This document shows positions 35,182 through 43,002 of a stretch of DNA of 64,000 nt, one piece after another. The stretch spans positions 1,054,001-1,118,000 of the forward strand of contig NC_014934.1 of assembly GCF_000186265.1 (NCBI RefSeq). Direction: 5' to 3'. The position numbers were made by a program, and so were the translations under genes. The notes under the pieces were generated by a model that was given only the letters and a program-made list of their open reading frames with translations, searched no databases and was not told the origin of the DNA. Each line of letters opens with the position of its first letter. The stretch's first letter is position 1. This stretch comes from Cellulophaga algicola DSM 14237. Lineage in GTDB: Bacteria; Bacteroidota; Bacteroidia; Flavobacteriales; Flavobacteriaceae.

Positions 35182-36528
35182 ATGGAAAACATTGTCATTA
35201 TTGGAAATGGAATAGCAGGTGTAACCGCCGCTAGACACATTCGAAAATTATCTGATAAAAAAATTACGATCATTTCTGCAGAAAGCGAATATTTTTTCTC
35301 TAGAACCGCACTTATGTATGTGTACATGGGGCACATGAAGTTTGAGCACACACAACCTTACGAAAATTGGTTTTGGAAAAAAAATAGGATCGATCTACGT
35401 CACGGTTATGTAAAAAAAGTTGATCATGATGACAAAACCTTAGCACTAAGAGATGGATCTTTTCTTTCCTATGACAAACTAATAATTGCTACCGGATCAA
35501 AACCTAATAAGTTTGGTTGGCCTGGGCAGGATTTAAAGGGTGTACAAGGCTTATATTCTAAACAAGACTTAGAACAACTAGAAAAAAACGCTCCTAACAA
35601 TAAAATTTGTAAAAGAGCCGTAATCGTTGGTGGTGGACTTATTGGAATAGAAATGGCAGAAATGCTACGTAGTAGAAAAATTCCCGTTACATTTTTAGTG
35701 AGAGAGAATAGTTTTTGGAATGGAGTACTCCCAAGTGGAGAGTCACAGTTAATTAATGAACATATTCTAGCACATCATATAGATTTGCGATTAGAAACAA
35801 ATCTAGAAGAAATTATTTCTGATGAAAATGGCCATGCCAAAGCAATAAAAACGGATAAAGGTGACATTATTGAATGTACTGTAGTAGGACTTACAGCCGG
35901 AGTGACGCCAAATATCGATTTCCTTAAAGATTCTGGTATAGAATTAGGTAGAGGCGTAAAAGTAAATAGACTTTTAGAAACCAATATAAAAGATATCTAT
36001 GCTATTGGCGATTGCGCAGAACAACATGAAGGTATTGGGAATAGAAGACCTATTGAGGCTGTTTGGTACACCGGTAGAATGATGGGTGAAACACTTGCCC
36101 AAACTCTATGTGGAAACCCAACAGAATACAAACCCGGACATTGGTTTAACTCCGCTAAGTTTTTAGATATAGAATACCAAACATATGGCTGGGTATTTAG
36201 CGAAAGAAGTAAACAAGACCATGAAGAGCATTTTCATTGGCGGCATGCCAAAGAGAATATTTGTCTAACCATTGCTATTCATAAAGACACCAAAAAATTC
36301 TTAGGAATCAATACGTTTGGAATTCGAATGCGACACGAAATTTTTGATCGTTGGCTTACAGAAAATCGCCCTATAGACTTCGTCGTTGAACATTTGAAAG
36401 ATGCCAATTTTGATCCTGAATTTTATAAAGCTTATGAAAATGAAATTGTAAGTAAATTTAATCAAGAGTATAACACAAGCATTAGCGTTAAAAAGAAAAG
36501 TTGGAAAAGAATTTTCAGCAAAGCGTAA
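35182..36528 (+). CDS. NAD(P)/FAD-dependent oxidoreductase (pyridine nucleotide-disulfide type)
   Basis: A 448-residue flavoprotein from the ATG at 35182. The FAD-binding IVIIGNGIAGVTAARHIRK is at the N-terminus, the NAD(P)-binding AVIVGGGLIGIEMAEML is in the middle, and the second FAD motif is DIYAIGDCAE. There is no CxxxxC redox disulfide, so it is closer to ferredoxin/rubredoxin- or nitrite-reductase-type reductases than to glutathione reductase. The gene for a membrane 4Fe-4S protein starts 24 bases later, which suggests electron exchange between the two. Upstream in-frame residues are not needed for the fold. Confidence 0.88.
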   Translation: MENIVIIGNGIAGVTAARHIRKLSDKKITIISAESEYFFSRTALMYVYMGHMKFEHTQPYENWFWKKNRIDLRHGYVKKVDHDDKTLALRDGSFLSYDKLIIATGSKPNKFGWPGQDLKGVQGLYSKQDLEQLEKNAPNNKICKRAVIVGGGLIGIEMAEMLRSRKIPVTFLVRENSFWNGVLPSGESQLINEHILAHHIDLRLETNLEEIISDENGHAKAIKTDKGDIIECTVVGLTAGVTPNIDFLKDSGIELGRGVKVNRLLETNIKDIYAIGDCAEQHEGIGNRRPIEAVWYTGRMMGETLAQTLCGNPTEYKPGHWFNSAKFLDIEYQTYGWVFSERSKQDHEEHFHWRHAKENICLTIAIHKDTKKFLGINTFGIRMRHEIFDRWLTENRPIDFVVEHLKDANFDPEFYKAYENEIVSKFNQEYNTSISVKKKSWKRIFSKA

Positions 36529-36552
36529 TTATAATAAGGTAAAAAATACAAC

Positions 36553-38133
36553 ATGAAAATAATACAAAAAACCGGCCTTGTTATCTTTTTGATAGGCTTA
36601 GCAATCTTCACCGCAGTTCCATTACTAGGAACTTTTAAATTAAACCAGAGTTCTTTTGATAGCATCGTTACTGATAAAAAAATAAAAAGTGAGGTTTTTA
36701 TATCCGAGATCACTAATAATGTGGTAGGTAAGGAGTTTTCCGGAATGCAAGCCTTGTCTCCAGTTGTAGCCAAAGCACTTGACAATGCTAATGAAACCCA
36801 CATAAAAAATAAAGAGTACGCTAAAAAAATATATACAAGCGCTAGCGACATGGCGGCGCTTATAGGCAAAAAATCAGGTACTGGTTTTATCGCTAACAAC
36901 AAAGGCATCATGTGGTTTCTTACTTTTGGTTTAGCCATTATTGGAGCATTAATGTACATCTTACCTAATGCTATTTTATTAGGTGCAAAAGGAATAAAAA
37001 ACGATGGTGTCTATCACGATAGCGCAACCAACAAAGGGTGGATTGCCTGGATGGTTTTTATTTTCCTGGTTTCTTTCTACCTCGTTTTATATTTTGCATC
37101 TGAGTATGCCGTTAATTGGACATTTTTAGTAGACCCTATTAGCGAAAGTTTAAGTGGTAATCCTGCAGGTCATTGGTTTGTATATGGCTTTATGTATTGT
37201 GTAGTCATGAGTGTTATGGCCGCAAGAATGTATATTAAATACCGACACAATGTATACCAAATGGTACGCACAACATCGGTCTTATTTTTTCAAATTGTAT
37301 TTGCATTTCTTATTCCTGAAATTATGGTGCGTTTGCAAATGCCGTATTATGATTTTAAAAATGCGTTTCCTTTAGATTATGATTTCTTTTTTCAATGGAA
37401 TCTAAAAGAGCTTTTAAACAGCGGTGGTATCGGTCTTTTTATATTGGTTTGGGGTATTGTTTTAACCTTAGTTTTTGTACCTGTAATGGTCTATTTCTTT
37501 GGAAAAAGATGGTACTGTTCTTGGGTTTGTGGTTGTGGTGGCCTTGCCGAAACTTTAGGAGATCCTTACAGACAGCATTCTAGCAAATCATTATTTTCTT
37601 GGAAAGTAGAACGTTGGTTAATTCACGGAGTTTTGTTATTTGCATTAGTGATGACTGCCCTAACGCTTTATAGCTTTTTTGCTGAAACAAGCACTGTATT
37701 TGGCATTAAAACATCAGGGATCCAAAACTTATATAGCCTTTTAATCGGTTCTATTTTTGCTGGAGTTATTGGAACAGGATTTTATCCAATTTTTGGAAAC
37801 AGAGTTTGGTGTAGATTTGGTTGCCCACTTGCTGCTTATTTAGGATTTGTACAACGTTTTAAATCACGTTTTAGAATTACCACTAATGGGGGGCAATGCA
37901 TCTCTTGTGGCAACTGTTCTACCTATTGTGAGCAAGGTATTGACGTTAGAGCTTATGCTCAAAAAGGAGAAAACATTGTACGCTCTAGCTGTGTAGGCTG
38001 TGGGGTTTGTTCTGCTGTTTGCCCAAGAGGTGTTCTTAAATTAGAAAACGGCCCAGAAGAAGGGAGAATAAACCCTACCGAAGTACTTTTAGGTAATGAT
38101 GTTGATTTAATGGATTTAGTAAACAAAAAATAA
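36553..38133 (+). CDS. Membrane 4Fe-4S protein (NapH/NosR/CcoG-like)
   Basis: A 526-residue integral membrane protein with about six hydrophobic segments. Two cysteine-rich cytoplasmic-type motifs of the NapH/NosR family are present (KRWYCSWVCGCGG and NRVWCRFGCPLAA). Two ferredoxin-type 4Fe-4S motifs lie near the C-terminus (CISCGNCSTYC and CVGCGVCSAVCPRG). Such proteins pass electrons between the quinone pool or a flavoprotein and a partner. The N-terminal 130 residues between the first two membrane helices look periplasmic. The acceptor is unknown; the glycosyltransferase genes that follow suggest a redox step in glycan or glycolipid formation, which is inference. Confidence 0.87.
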   Translation: MKIIQKTGLVIFLIGLAIFTAVPLLGTFKLNQSSFDSIVTDKKIKSEVFISEITNNVVGKEFSGMQALSPVVAKALDNANETHIKNKEYAKKIYTSASDMAALIGKKSGTGFIANNKGIMWFLTFGLAIIGALMYILPNAILLGAKGIKNDGVYHDSATNKGWIAWMVFIFLVSFYLVLYFASEYAVNWTFLVDPISESLSGNPAGHWFVYGFMYCVVMSVMAARMYIKYRHNVYQMVRTTSVLFFQIVFAFLIPEIMVRLQMPYYDFKNAFPLDYDFFFQWNLKELLNSGGIGLFILVWGIVLTLVFVPVMVYFFGKRWYCSWVCGCGGLAETLGDPYRQHSSKSLFSWKVERWLIHGVLLFALVMTALTLYSFFAETSTVFGIKTSGIQNLYSLLIGSIFAGVIGTGFYPIFGNRVWCRFGCPLAAYLGFVQRFKSRFRITTNGGQCISCGNCSTYCEQGIDVRAYAQKGENIVRSSCVGCGVCSAVCPRGVLKLENGPEEGRINPTEVLLGNDVDLMDLVNKK

Positions 38134-38139
38134 TCAACT

Positions 38140-38622
38140 ATGTATTTAAAAGCTTTTTTTTATGTTTGCGCTTTCGTTCTTATGAAGACTAGTGTTTTTG
38201 CAAAAACGTATTCCAAAAATTATTATAAAACTGGAAAAATAAAATCTGAAGGATGGGTAGACAATGGAAACAAAAATGGCTATTGGAAATTCTATTATAA
38301 AAACGGCAACCTTTCAGAACAAGGACATTATAAACAGAATAGCAAAACAGATTACTGGGTTTATTTCACAGAAAAAGGAACCTTAAAGCAAGAAGGAAGT
38401 TATAGCTACGGTCAAAAATACAATTGGTGGTTATTTTATAATAGCAAAGGGCAGATTAATCATAAATGCCAACTTAGTAAAGGGGTTAAAGATGGCTATT
38501 GCTTAAAGTATATTGACGAGAAGCTAAGTTCGGCTGAAAAATATAAAAATGGAGAAAAAATTAAAGAATGGTTTAGCTTTTCTAGCTTCAGAAGCGAAAA
38601 TAAACTTTCTGACTTAAGATAA
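38140..38622 (+). CDS. MORN-repeat-like exported protein
   Basis: A 160-residue protein with a signal peptide (FYVCAFVLMKTSVFA). About five repeats of the MORN variant follow (YYKTGKIKSEGWVDNGNKNG, YWKFYYKNGNLSEQG, WLFYNSKGQI). Automated annotation often labels this repeat as YwqK-type antitoxin, but no toxin gene is adjacent and export argues against that. It starts six bases after the 4Fe-4S gene and shares a base with the next start (TAATG), so it is part of the operon. Confidence 0.75.
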   Translation: MYLKAFFYVCAFVLMKTSVFAKTYSKNYYKTGKIKSEGWVDNGNKNGYWKFYYKNGNLSEQGHYKQNSKTDYWVYFTEKGTLKQEGSYSYGQKYNWWLFYNSKGQINHKCQLSKGVKDGYCLKYIDEKLSSAEKYKNGEKIKEWFSFSSFRSENKLSDLR

Positions 38623-39311
38623 TGACAGAAATTATAGTAATAATTCCAGCATATAATGAGGCAGATTCTATAGCCCATGTTATAAAAGAGATTCCTAATA
38701 GTGTAACTGAAATAATTGTTGTTAATAATAATTCTACAGACAAAACTGCTGAGAACGCTGAAAATGCAGGTGCTACCGTACTAACAGAAACTAGAAAAGG
38801 ATATGGCTATGCCTGTTTAGCTGGATTAGATTATATCGCGAAAACATCTAAAACACCCGATATTATCGTATTTGTTGATGGTGACTATTCTGATTACCCA
38901 GAAGAACTCACTAAAATAGTTGCTCCTATCATCAATGATAATATAGATATGGTTATTGGAGCTAGAGATGAAGCGTTAAGAGAAGATGGTTCTATGACGC
39001 CGCAACAAATATTTGGAAATTGGTTAGCTACTTTTCTAATGAAACTATTTTTTAGCGCAAAATTTACAGACTTAGGCCCTTTTAGAGCCATAAAATATGA
39101 TAAATTACTGGCGCTGAACATGGAAGATAAAACCTATGGTTGGACGGTAGAGATGCAATTAAAGGTTTTAAAGAAGAAATTTACATATACCGAAGTACCA
39201 GTACGTTATAAAAAAAGAATTGGCATATCAAAAGTGTCAGGTACCGTAAAAGGTAGTATATTTGCAGGCATAAAAATCCTAAGTTGGATTTTTAAATATA
39301 GTATAAAATAA
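38622..39311 (+). CDS. Family 2 glycosyltransferase, dolichyl/polyprenyl-phosphate transferase type
   Basis: A 229-residue GT2 enzyme: IVIIPAYNEADSIAHVI, TEIIVVNNNSTDKT, ETRKGYGYACLAGL and the nucleotide-sugar motif FVDGDYSD. FTDLGPFRAIKYDKL and the C-terminal VPVRYKKRIGISKVSGTVKG are typical of DPM1-like enzymes that load a sugar on polyprenyl phosphate. No transmembrane extension is present. Together with the multi-membrane GT-C-like protein at 40800 it could supply a lipid-linked sugar donor; this pairing is inferred from the operon. Confidence 0.86.
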   Translation: MTEIIVIIPAYNEADSIAHVIKEIPNSVTEIIVVNNNSTDKTAENAENAGATVLTETRKGYGYACLAGLDYIAKTSKTPDIIVFVDGDYSDYPEELTKIVAPIINDNIDMVIGARDEALREDGSMTPQQIFGNWLATFLMKLFFSAKFTDLGPFRAIKYDKLLALNMEDKTYGWTVEMQLKVLKKKFTYTEVPVRYKKRIGISKVSGTVKGSIFAGIKILSWIFKYSIK

Positions 39312-39312
39312 A

Positions 39313-40797
39313 ATGGCATTAACAATTTCCTACATTATCATTGCAATATATAGTATTGCTCTTGTTTTAATTTTCTTTTATAGTTTGGCACAGTTGAATC
39401 TGTTATTCAATTACTTAAGCCATAAGAAAAAAAATGAAACTGCTCCCAAATTCAACCTTTTAGATCCTAAAGAAATTCCATTTGTTACCATTCAACTTCC
39501 GGTATACAATGAAGAGTATGTAATGGATCGTTTGTTAGAAAATATTGCAAAAATAGAATACCCATCAAGCAAATTAGAAATTCAAGTTTTAGATGATTCT
39601 ACAGATGAGTCAGTTGAAAAAACGGCAGAACACATTAAAAAATTACAAGAAACTGGCTTAGACATTCAACACATTAGACGTGAGAATAGATCAGGTTTTA
39701 AAGCGGGTGCCCTTAAAGAAGGATTAACTATTGCAAAAGGAGAATTTATTGCAATTTTTGATGCAGATTTCTTGCCATCATCAGATTGGCTAAAAAAGAC
39801 AATTATTTATTTCAAGGATAGAGAAATTGGTGTTGTACAAACACGTTGGGGTCACATTAATAGAGACTACTCTACGTTAACAAGAATTCAAGCATTTGCC
39901 TTAGACGCTCATTTTACATTAGAACAAGTTGGTAGAAATGCAAAAGGACATTTTATCAATTTTAATGGTACTGCTGGTATTTGGCGTAAAGAATGTATTC
40001 TTGATGCTGGTAACTGGGAAGGTGATACTTTAACTGAAGATTTAGATTTAAGTTATAGAGCACAATTAAAGAACTGGAAGTTTAAATATCTTGAAGATGT
40101 AGAAACTCCTGCAGAATTACCAGTAGTTATTAGTGCTGCACGTTCTCAGCAATTTAGATGGAACAAAGGTGGTGCAGAAAACTTCAGAAAGACCGTTACA
40201 AGCGTTGTTTCCTCTAAAAATATCCCTTTTAAAACTAAATTTCACGGGGTAATGCATTTACTTAATAGCTCTATGTTCCTATGTGTATTTATAGTTGCTT
40301 TTTTAAGTATTCCTATGCTTTACATTAAAAACAGCTATGGACACTTAGGGTGGATTTTTGAAGTAACAAGCTTCTTTATCGTAAGTACCATTATTTTATT
40401 TGTCTGCTATTGGTTTACCTACAAAAGTATTCAAGGTAGTAGTTTTAATAATTTTATAGATTATATAAAACTATTTTTCACATTCTTCTCTATTGCTTTA
40501 GGCTTCTCTTTACACAATTCTATTGCTGTACTTGAAGGCCATATGGGTAAAAGAAGTGAATTTGTTAGAACTCCAAAATTTAATCTTGACAACATTAGCA
40601 ACAGTTGGAAAGGAAATAAATATTTAGCTACGAAACTATCTCCAAATATGATTATTGAAGCGGCATTAATGGTATACTTCTTATTTGGAATGTATAGCGC
40701 AATACCACTGAATGATTTTGGTTTATTCCCTTTTCACTTTATGTTATTTTTAGGATTCGGTTTCGTATTCTTTAAATCACTTACGGCAAGAGCATAA
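39313..40797 (+). CDS. Processive family 2 glycosyltransferase (cellulose-synthase-like)
   Basis: A 494-residue membrane enzyme. One N-terminal membrane helix precedes the catalytic domain, which has VLDDSTDES, IFDADFLPS, TEDLDLSYR and the QQFRW version of the QxxRW signature. At least four C-terminal membrane helices follow (SMFLCVFIVAFLSIPMLYI and others). The D, DxD, D, QxxRW set marks processive enzymes or glucosylceramide-synthase-like enzymes. There is no PilZ domain, so direct cyclic-di-GMP control is not indicated. It is one base from the preceding GT gene and two from the next. Confidence 0.87.
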   Translation: MALTISYIIIAIYSIALVLIFFYSLAQLNLLFNYLSHKKKNETAPKFNLLDPKEIPFVTIQLPVYNEEYVMDRLLENIAKIEYPSSKLEIQVLDDSTDESVEKTAEHIKKLQETGLDIQHIRRENRSGFKAGALKEGLTIAKGEFIAIFDADFLPSSDWLKKTIIYFKDREIGVVQTRWGHINRDYSTLTRIQAFALDAHFTLEQVGRNAKGHFINFNGTAGIWRKECILDAGNWEGDTLTEDLDLSYRAQLKNWKFKYLEDVETPAELPVVISAARSQQFRWNKGGAENFRKTVTSVVSSKNIPFKTKFHGVMHLLNSSMFLCVFIVAFLSIPMLYIKNSYGHLGWIFEVTSFFIVSTIILFVCYWFTYKSIQGSSFNNFIDYIKLFFTFFSIALGFSLHNSIAVLEGHMGKRSEFVRTPKFNLDNISNSWKGNKYLATKLSPNMIIEAALMVYFLFGMYSAIPLNDFGLFPFHFMLFLGFGFVFFKSLTARA

Positions 40798-40799
40798 GA

Positions 40800-42134
40800 A
40801 TGCAATCGTATTGGAAACTGCATAAAGTTTCATTAATAATGATGCTCTTAAGTAGCATCTTATACTACGTATTCGCATATCATTTTGAAAGAACAGAATT
40901 TATAAAACTAGTAATCCTCTTCGCAGGGTTACTAGTTTTGTGTTTTAAAATAGTACAGTTTAAAAAATTAAACCTAAAATTTATTCTCGCAACAGGTATA
41001 ATTTTTAGACTCATCTTTTTAATCACTATTCCAAATCTTTCTCAAGACTTTTATCGCTTTATTTGGGATGGTGAATTGGTTAGTAATTTTATTAACCCGT
41101 ATTTAACCATTCCTAATGACCTAATTTTAGAGCCCAATCTACTTATAGATAATGCCAAAGAACTTCTTGTAGGCATGGGAGACTTAAGTCCTAAATACCA
41201 CAGTAATTACCCGCCTTTAAATCAATTAATTTTTGGAATTGCAGCTTTACTCGGTTTTAAAAGTATCTTAGGATCTGTTGTGGTGATGCGTATTATTATA
41301 ATACTAGCAGATATAGGTATTGTATACTTTGGAAGAAAGTTACTACGCAAACTTAACAAATCGCCACATTTAATCTTTTGGTATTTTCTAAACCCATTAG
41401 TAATTATAGAATTAACAGGAAATCTTCATTTTGAAGGGGTCATGCTCTTCTTTTTTGTTTGGTCGCTTTATCTCTTAGCCCAAAACAACTGGAAGCTTGC
41501 AGGAGTACTCTATGCCTGTTCTATAAGTATTAAGTTAGTGCCGTTATTATTTCTGCCATTACTCCTAAATCATTTTAAGTTTAAAAAAAGTTTAGCTTTT
41601 TATAGCATTGTAGGTTTAACATCCCTAGCACTACTTCTTCCCTTCTATTCTTCAGAATTTATAGCTAATTATTCAAAAACAGTGGGCCTATGGTTCTCTA
41701 ATTTTGAATTTAATGCCAGCATTTATAACGTTACAAAAAAAATAGGCGTAGATTATTTTGATGCAAAACCCTGGGAACTAATTAAATCTTATGGAAAACT
41801 AACCCCTATTATTACGATCTTGACCGTGTTAGTTTTTACATTTTTTAGAAAAAATCATGATTTAAAAACACTAATAAGTTCAATGCTTTGGGTATTATCC
41901 ATATACTACTTCATATCACCAACCGTACACCCGTGGTATATTATCTTTTTAGTATTGCTTTCCTGCTTTACCAACTATCGATACGCATTAATCTGGTCAG
42001 CTACCGTAATTCTGAGTTACTGGGCCTATTCTGATCCTAATTACATAGAACACCTAGGAATTCTTACCGTTGAGTATCTTATAGTATTTTCCTTTATGAT
42101 TTACGAATTAAGCAAACAACGTAACAAATTGTAA
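40800..42134 (+). CDS. Multi-pass GT-C-type glycosyltransferase
   Basis: A 444-residue protein with about eleven hydrophobic helices. The first extracytoplasmic loop contains SQDFYRFIWDGELV, the acidic DxYRxxWDG motif seen in polyprenyl-phosphate-dependent mannosyltransferases of the GT-C fold (GT87/MptB-like). YPPLNQLIFGI and PTVHPWYIIF are further family-like motifs. It would use the lipid-linked sugar made by the GT at 38622 on the outer face of the inner membrane; this is inferred. It is the last gene of the operon and is followed by the promoter of the arginine operon. Confidence 0.75.
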   Translation: MQSYWKLHKVSLIMMLLSSILYYVFAYHFERTEFIKLVILFAGLLVLCFKIVQFKKLNLKFILATGIIFRLIFLITIPNLSQDFYRFIWDGELVSNFINPYLTIPNDLILEPNLLIDNAKELLVGMGDLSPKYHSNYPPLNQLIFGIAALLGFKSILGSVVVMRIIIILADIGIVYFGRKLLRKLNKSPHLIFWYFLNPLVIIELTGNLHFEGVMLFFFVWSLYLLAQNNWKLAGVLYACSISIKLVPLLFLPLLLNHFKFKKSLAFYSIVGLTSLALLLPFYSSEFIANYSKTVGLWFSNFEFNASIYNVTKKIGVDYFDAKPWELIKSYGKLTPIITILTVLVFTFFRKNHDLKTLISSMLWVLSIYYFISPTVHPWYIIFLVLLSCFTNYRYALIWSATVILSYWAYSDPNYIEHLGILTVEYLIVFSFMIYELSKQRNKL

Positions 42135-42162
42135 AGTTTTTGTAAAAATTTGAACACTACTG

Positions 42163-42191
42163 TTGAAAAGTCAATTTAATTTGTACTTTTG
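42163..42191 (+). promoter_or_regulatory. Promoter of the arginine/proline operon
   Basis: TACTTTTG at 42184-42191 is a full match to the TAnnTTTG -7 element. A TTG at 42163-42165 lies 18 bases upstream as the -33 element. The expected start site is near 42196-42198, directly before the ATG of the small leader ORF at 42199, so the leader would be translated from an almost leaderless transcript. Confidence 0.65.
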
Positions 42192-42198
42192 ACTCATA

Positions 42199-42282
42199 AT
42201 GAACAACAACAATAACATATTCACTACTAACAGGTCATCTTCACCTGTTCGTTCATTTACGCCTACACGTCGTCGCCCGTAA
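42199..42282 (+). CDS. Putative arginine leader peptide (27 residues)
   Basis: A 27-codon ORF between promoter and the first biosynthetic gene. The peptide starts with an Asn run (MNNNNN) and contains five Arg residues at positions 12, 18, 24, 25 and 26, ending TRRRP. Three consecutive Arg codons (CGT CGT CGC) lie directly before the last sense codon. Five Arg in 27 residues before an arginine operon is the pattern of ribosome-mediated attenuation. I know no described Flavobacteriaceae example, so translation and function are inferred from sequence and position. Confidence 0.6.
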   Translation: MNNNNNIFTTNRSSSPVRSFTPTRRRP

Positions 42283-42321
42283 GGGTGCATTATAACTATG
42301 GAAATAGGTGAGTCCATTTCC
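42229..42321 (+). promoter_or_regulatory. Candidate attenuator: alternating hairpins over and after the Arg-rich leader
   Basis: Hairpin 1-2: AACAGGT (42229-42235) pairs with ACCTGTT (42243-42249). A second hairpin CGCCC-GTAA-GGGTG (42274-42287, one G-T pair, GNRA-type loop) covers the last Arg codon and the stop. Hairpin 3-4: GGAAAT (42300-42305) pairs with ATTTCC (42316-42321), with two more G-C pairs inside. TCACCT (42241-42246) can instead pair with AGGTGA (42306-42311), joining arm 2 to arm 3. The last hairpin has no T run, so the off-switch may be Rho-dependent or translational. Confidence 0.5.
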
Positions 42322-42377
42322 GCTAAGTCTCAAAACAACATTTCATTAATATTTTTACTCTTAAACCCTAATTGGCA

Positions 42378-43001
42378 ATGGAATTACTAATTGCTAACGA
42401 ATCACATTTTAAGTATGCAGAAATTATCTGCGATACTATTGCAGATTCTGCTAAAACTCGTGGTACTGGTATTGCAAAACGTACGCCAGAATACATTCGT
42501 AAGAAACTTGAAAACGGTAATGCTGTAATAGCTTTAGATGGAACCACATTTGCGGGCTTCTGCTATATTGAAGTTTGGGGACATGGAAAATATGTCGCCA
42601 ACTCTGGACTTATCGTACATCCAGATTACAGAGATAGAGGCTTAGCTAAACAAATTAAGCAACGAATCTTTGATCTTTCTGGTGAAAAATTTCCTGATGC
42701 TAAAATCTTTGGTATTACTACCGGATTAGCCGTAATGAAAATTAATTACGAATTAGGATATAAACCAACAACATTCTCTGAACTTACAGATGACCCAGAG
42801 TTTTGGAAAGGTTGCCAAACCTGTAAAAATTTTGATATTCTTACACGTACCGAACGTAAGATGTGCTTGTGTACAGCTATGCTTTACGACCCTAAAGCCG
42901 TATCAAAAAAGAAAGCCGTAGAAGAGAAAGAAAAATTAAATACCAAAGCTTTTAAGCGATTAAAAAGTATAAAAGAATCCCTTTTCCTAAAAAAGAAATA
43001 A
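42378..43001 (+). CDS. GNAT acyltransferase, candidate glutamate N-acyltransferase of arginine synthesis
   Basis: A 207-residue GNAT protein from ATG 42378, with the acyl-CoA-binding segment VHPDYRDRGLAKQIKQRI at about residues 80-97. It is the first gene of the arginine operon, and no ArgJ or classical ArgA is visible, so it most likely makes the N-acylglutamate that ArgB uses. The acyl group may be acetyl or succinyl (see argF'). After the GNAT core four cysteines, Cys146, Cys149, Cys163 and Cys165, form a possible metal-binding knuckle (GCQTCK ... MCLC). A basic Lys-rich tail follows. Confidence 0.75.
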   Translation: MELLIANESHFKYAEIICDTIADSAKTRGTGIAKRTPEYIRKKLENGNAVIALDGTTFAGFCYIEVWGHGKYVANSGLIVHPDYRDRGLAKQIKQRIFDLSGEKFPDAKIFGITTGLAVMKINYELGYKPTTFSELTDDPEFWKGCQTCKNFDILTRTERKMCLCTAMLYDPKAVSKKKAVEEKEKLNTKAFKRLKSIKESLFLKKK

Positions 43002-43002
43002 A

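Noticed and set aside
36462-36959. 165-residue minus-strand ORF across the flavoprotein/Fe-S gene junction
   Set aside because: Antisense to two well-supported genes; no recognisable domain.
38140-38622. Toxin-antitoxin system
   Set aside because: MORN-like YwqK repeats are often labelled antitoxin, but the protein is exported, sits in a glycosyltransferase operon and has no toxin gene beside it.
42300-42321. Hairpin 3-4 of the arginine leader as an intrinsic terminator
   Set aside because: No T run follows; the next T-rich stretch starts more than 20 bases later, so a classical terminator is not supported.
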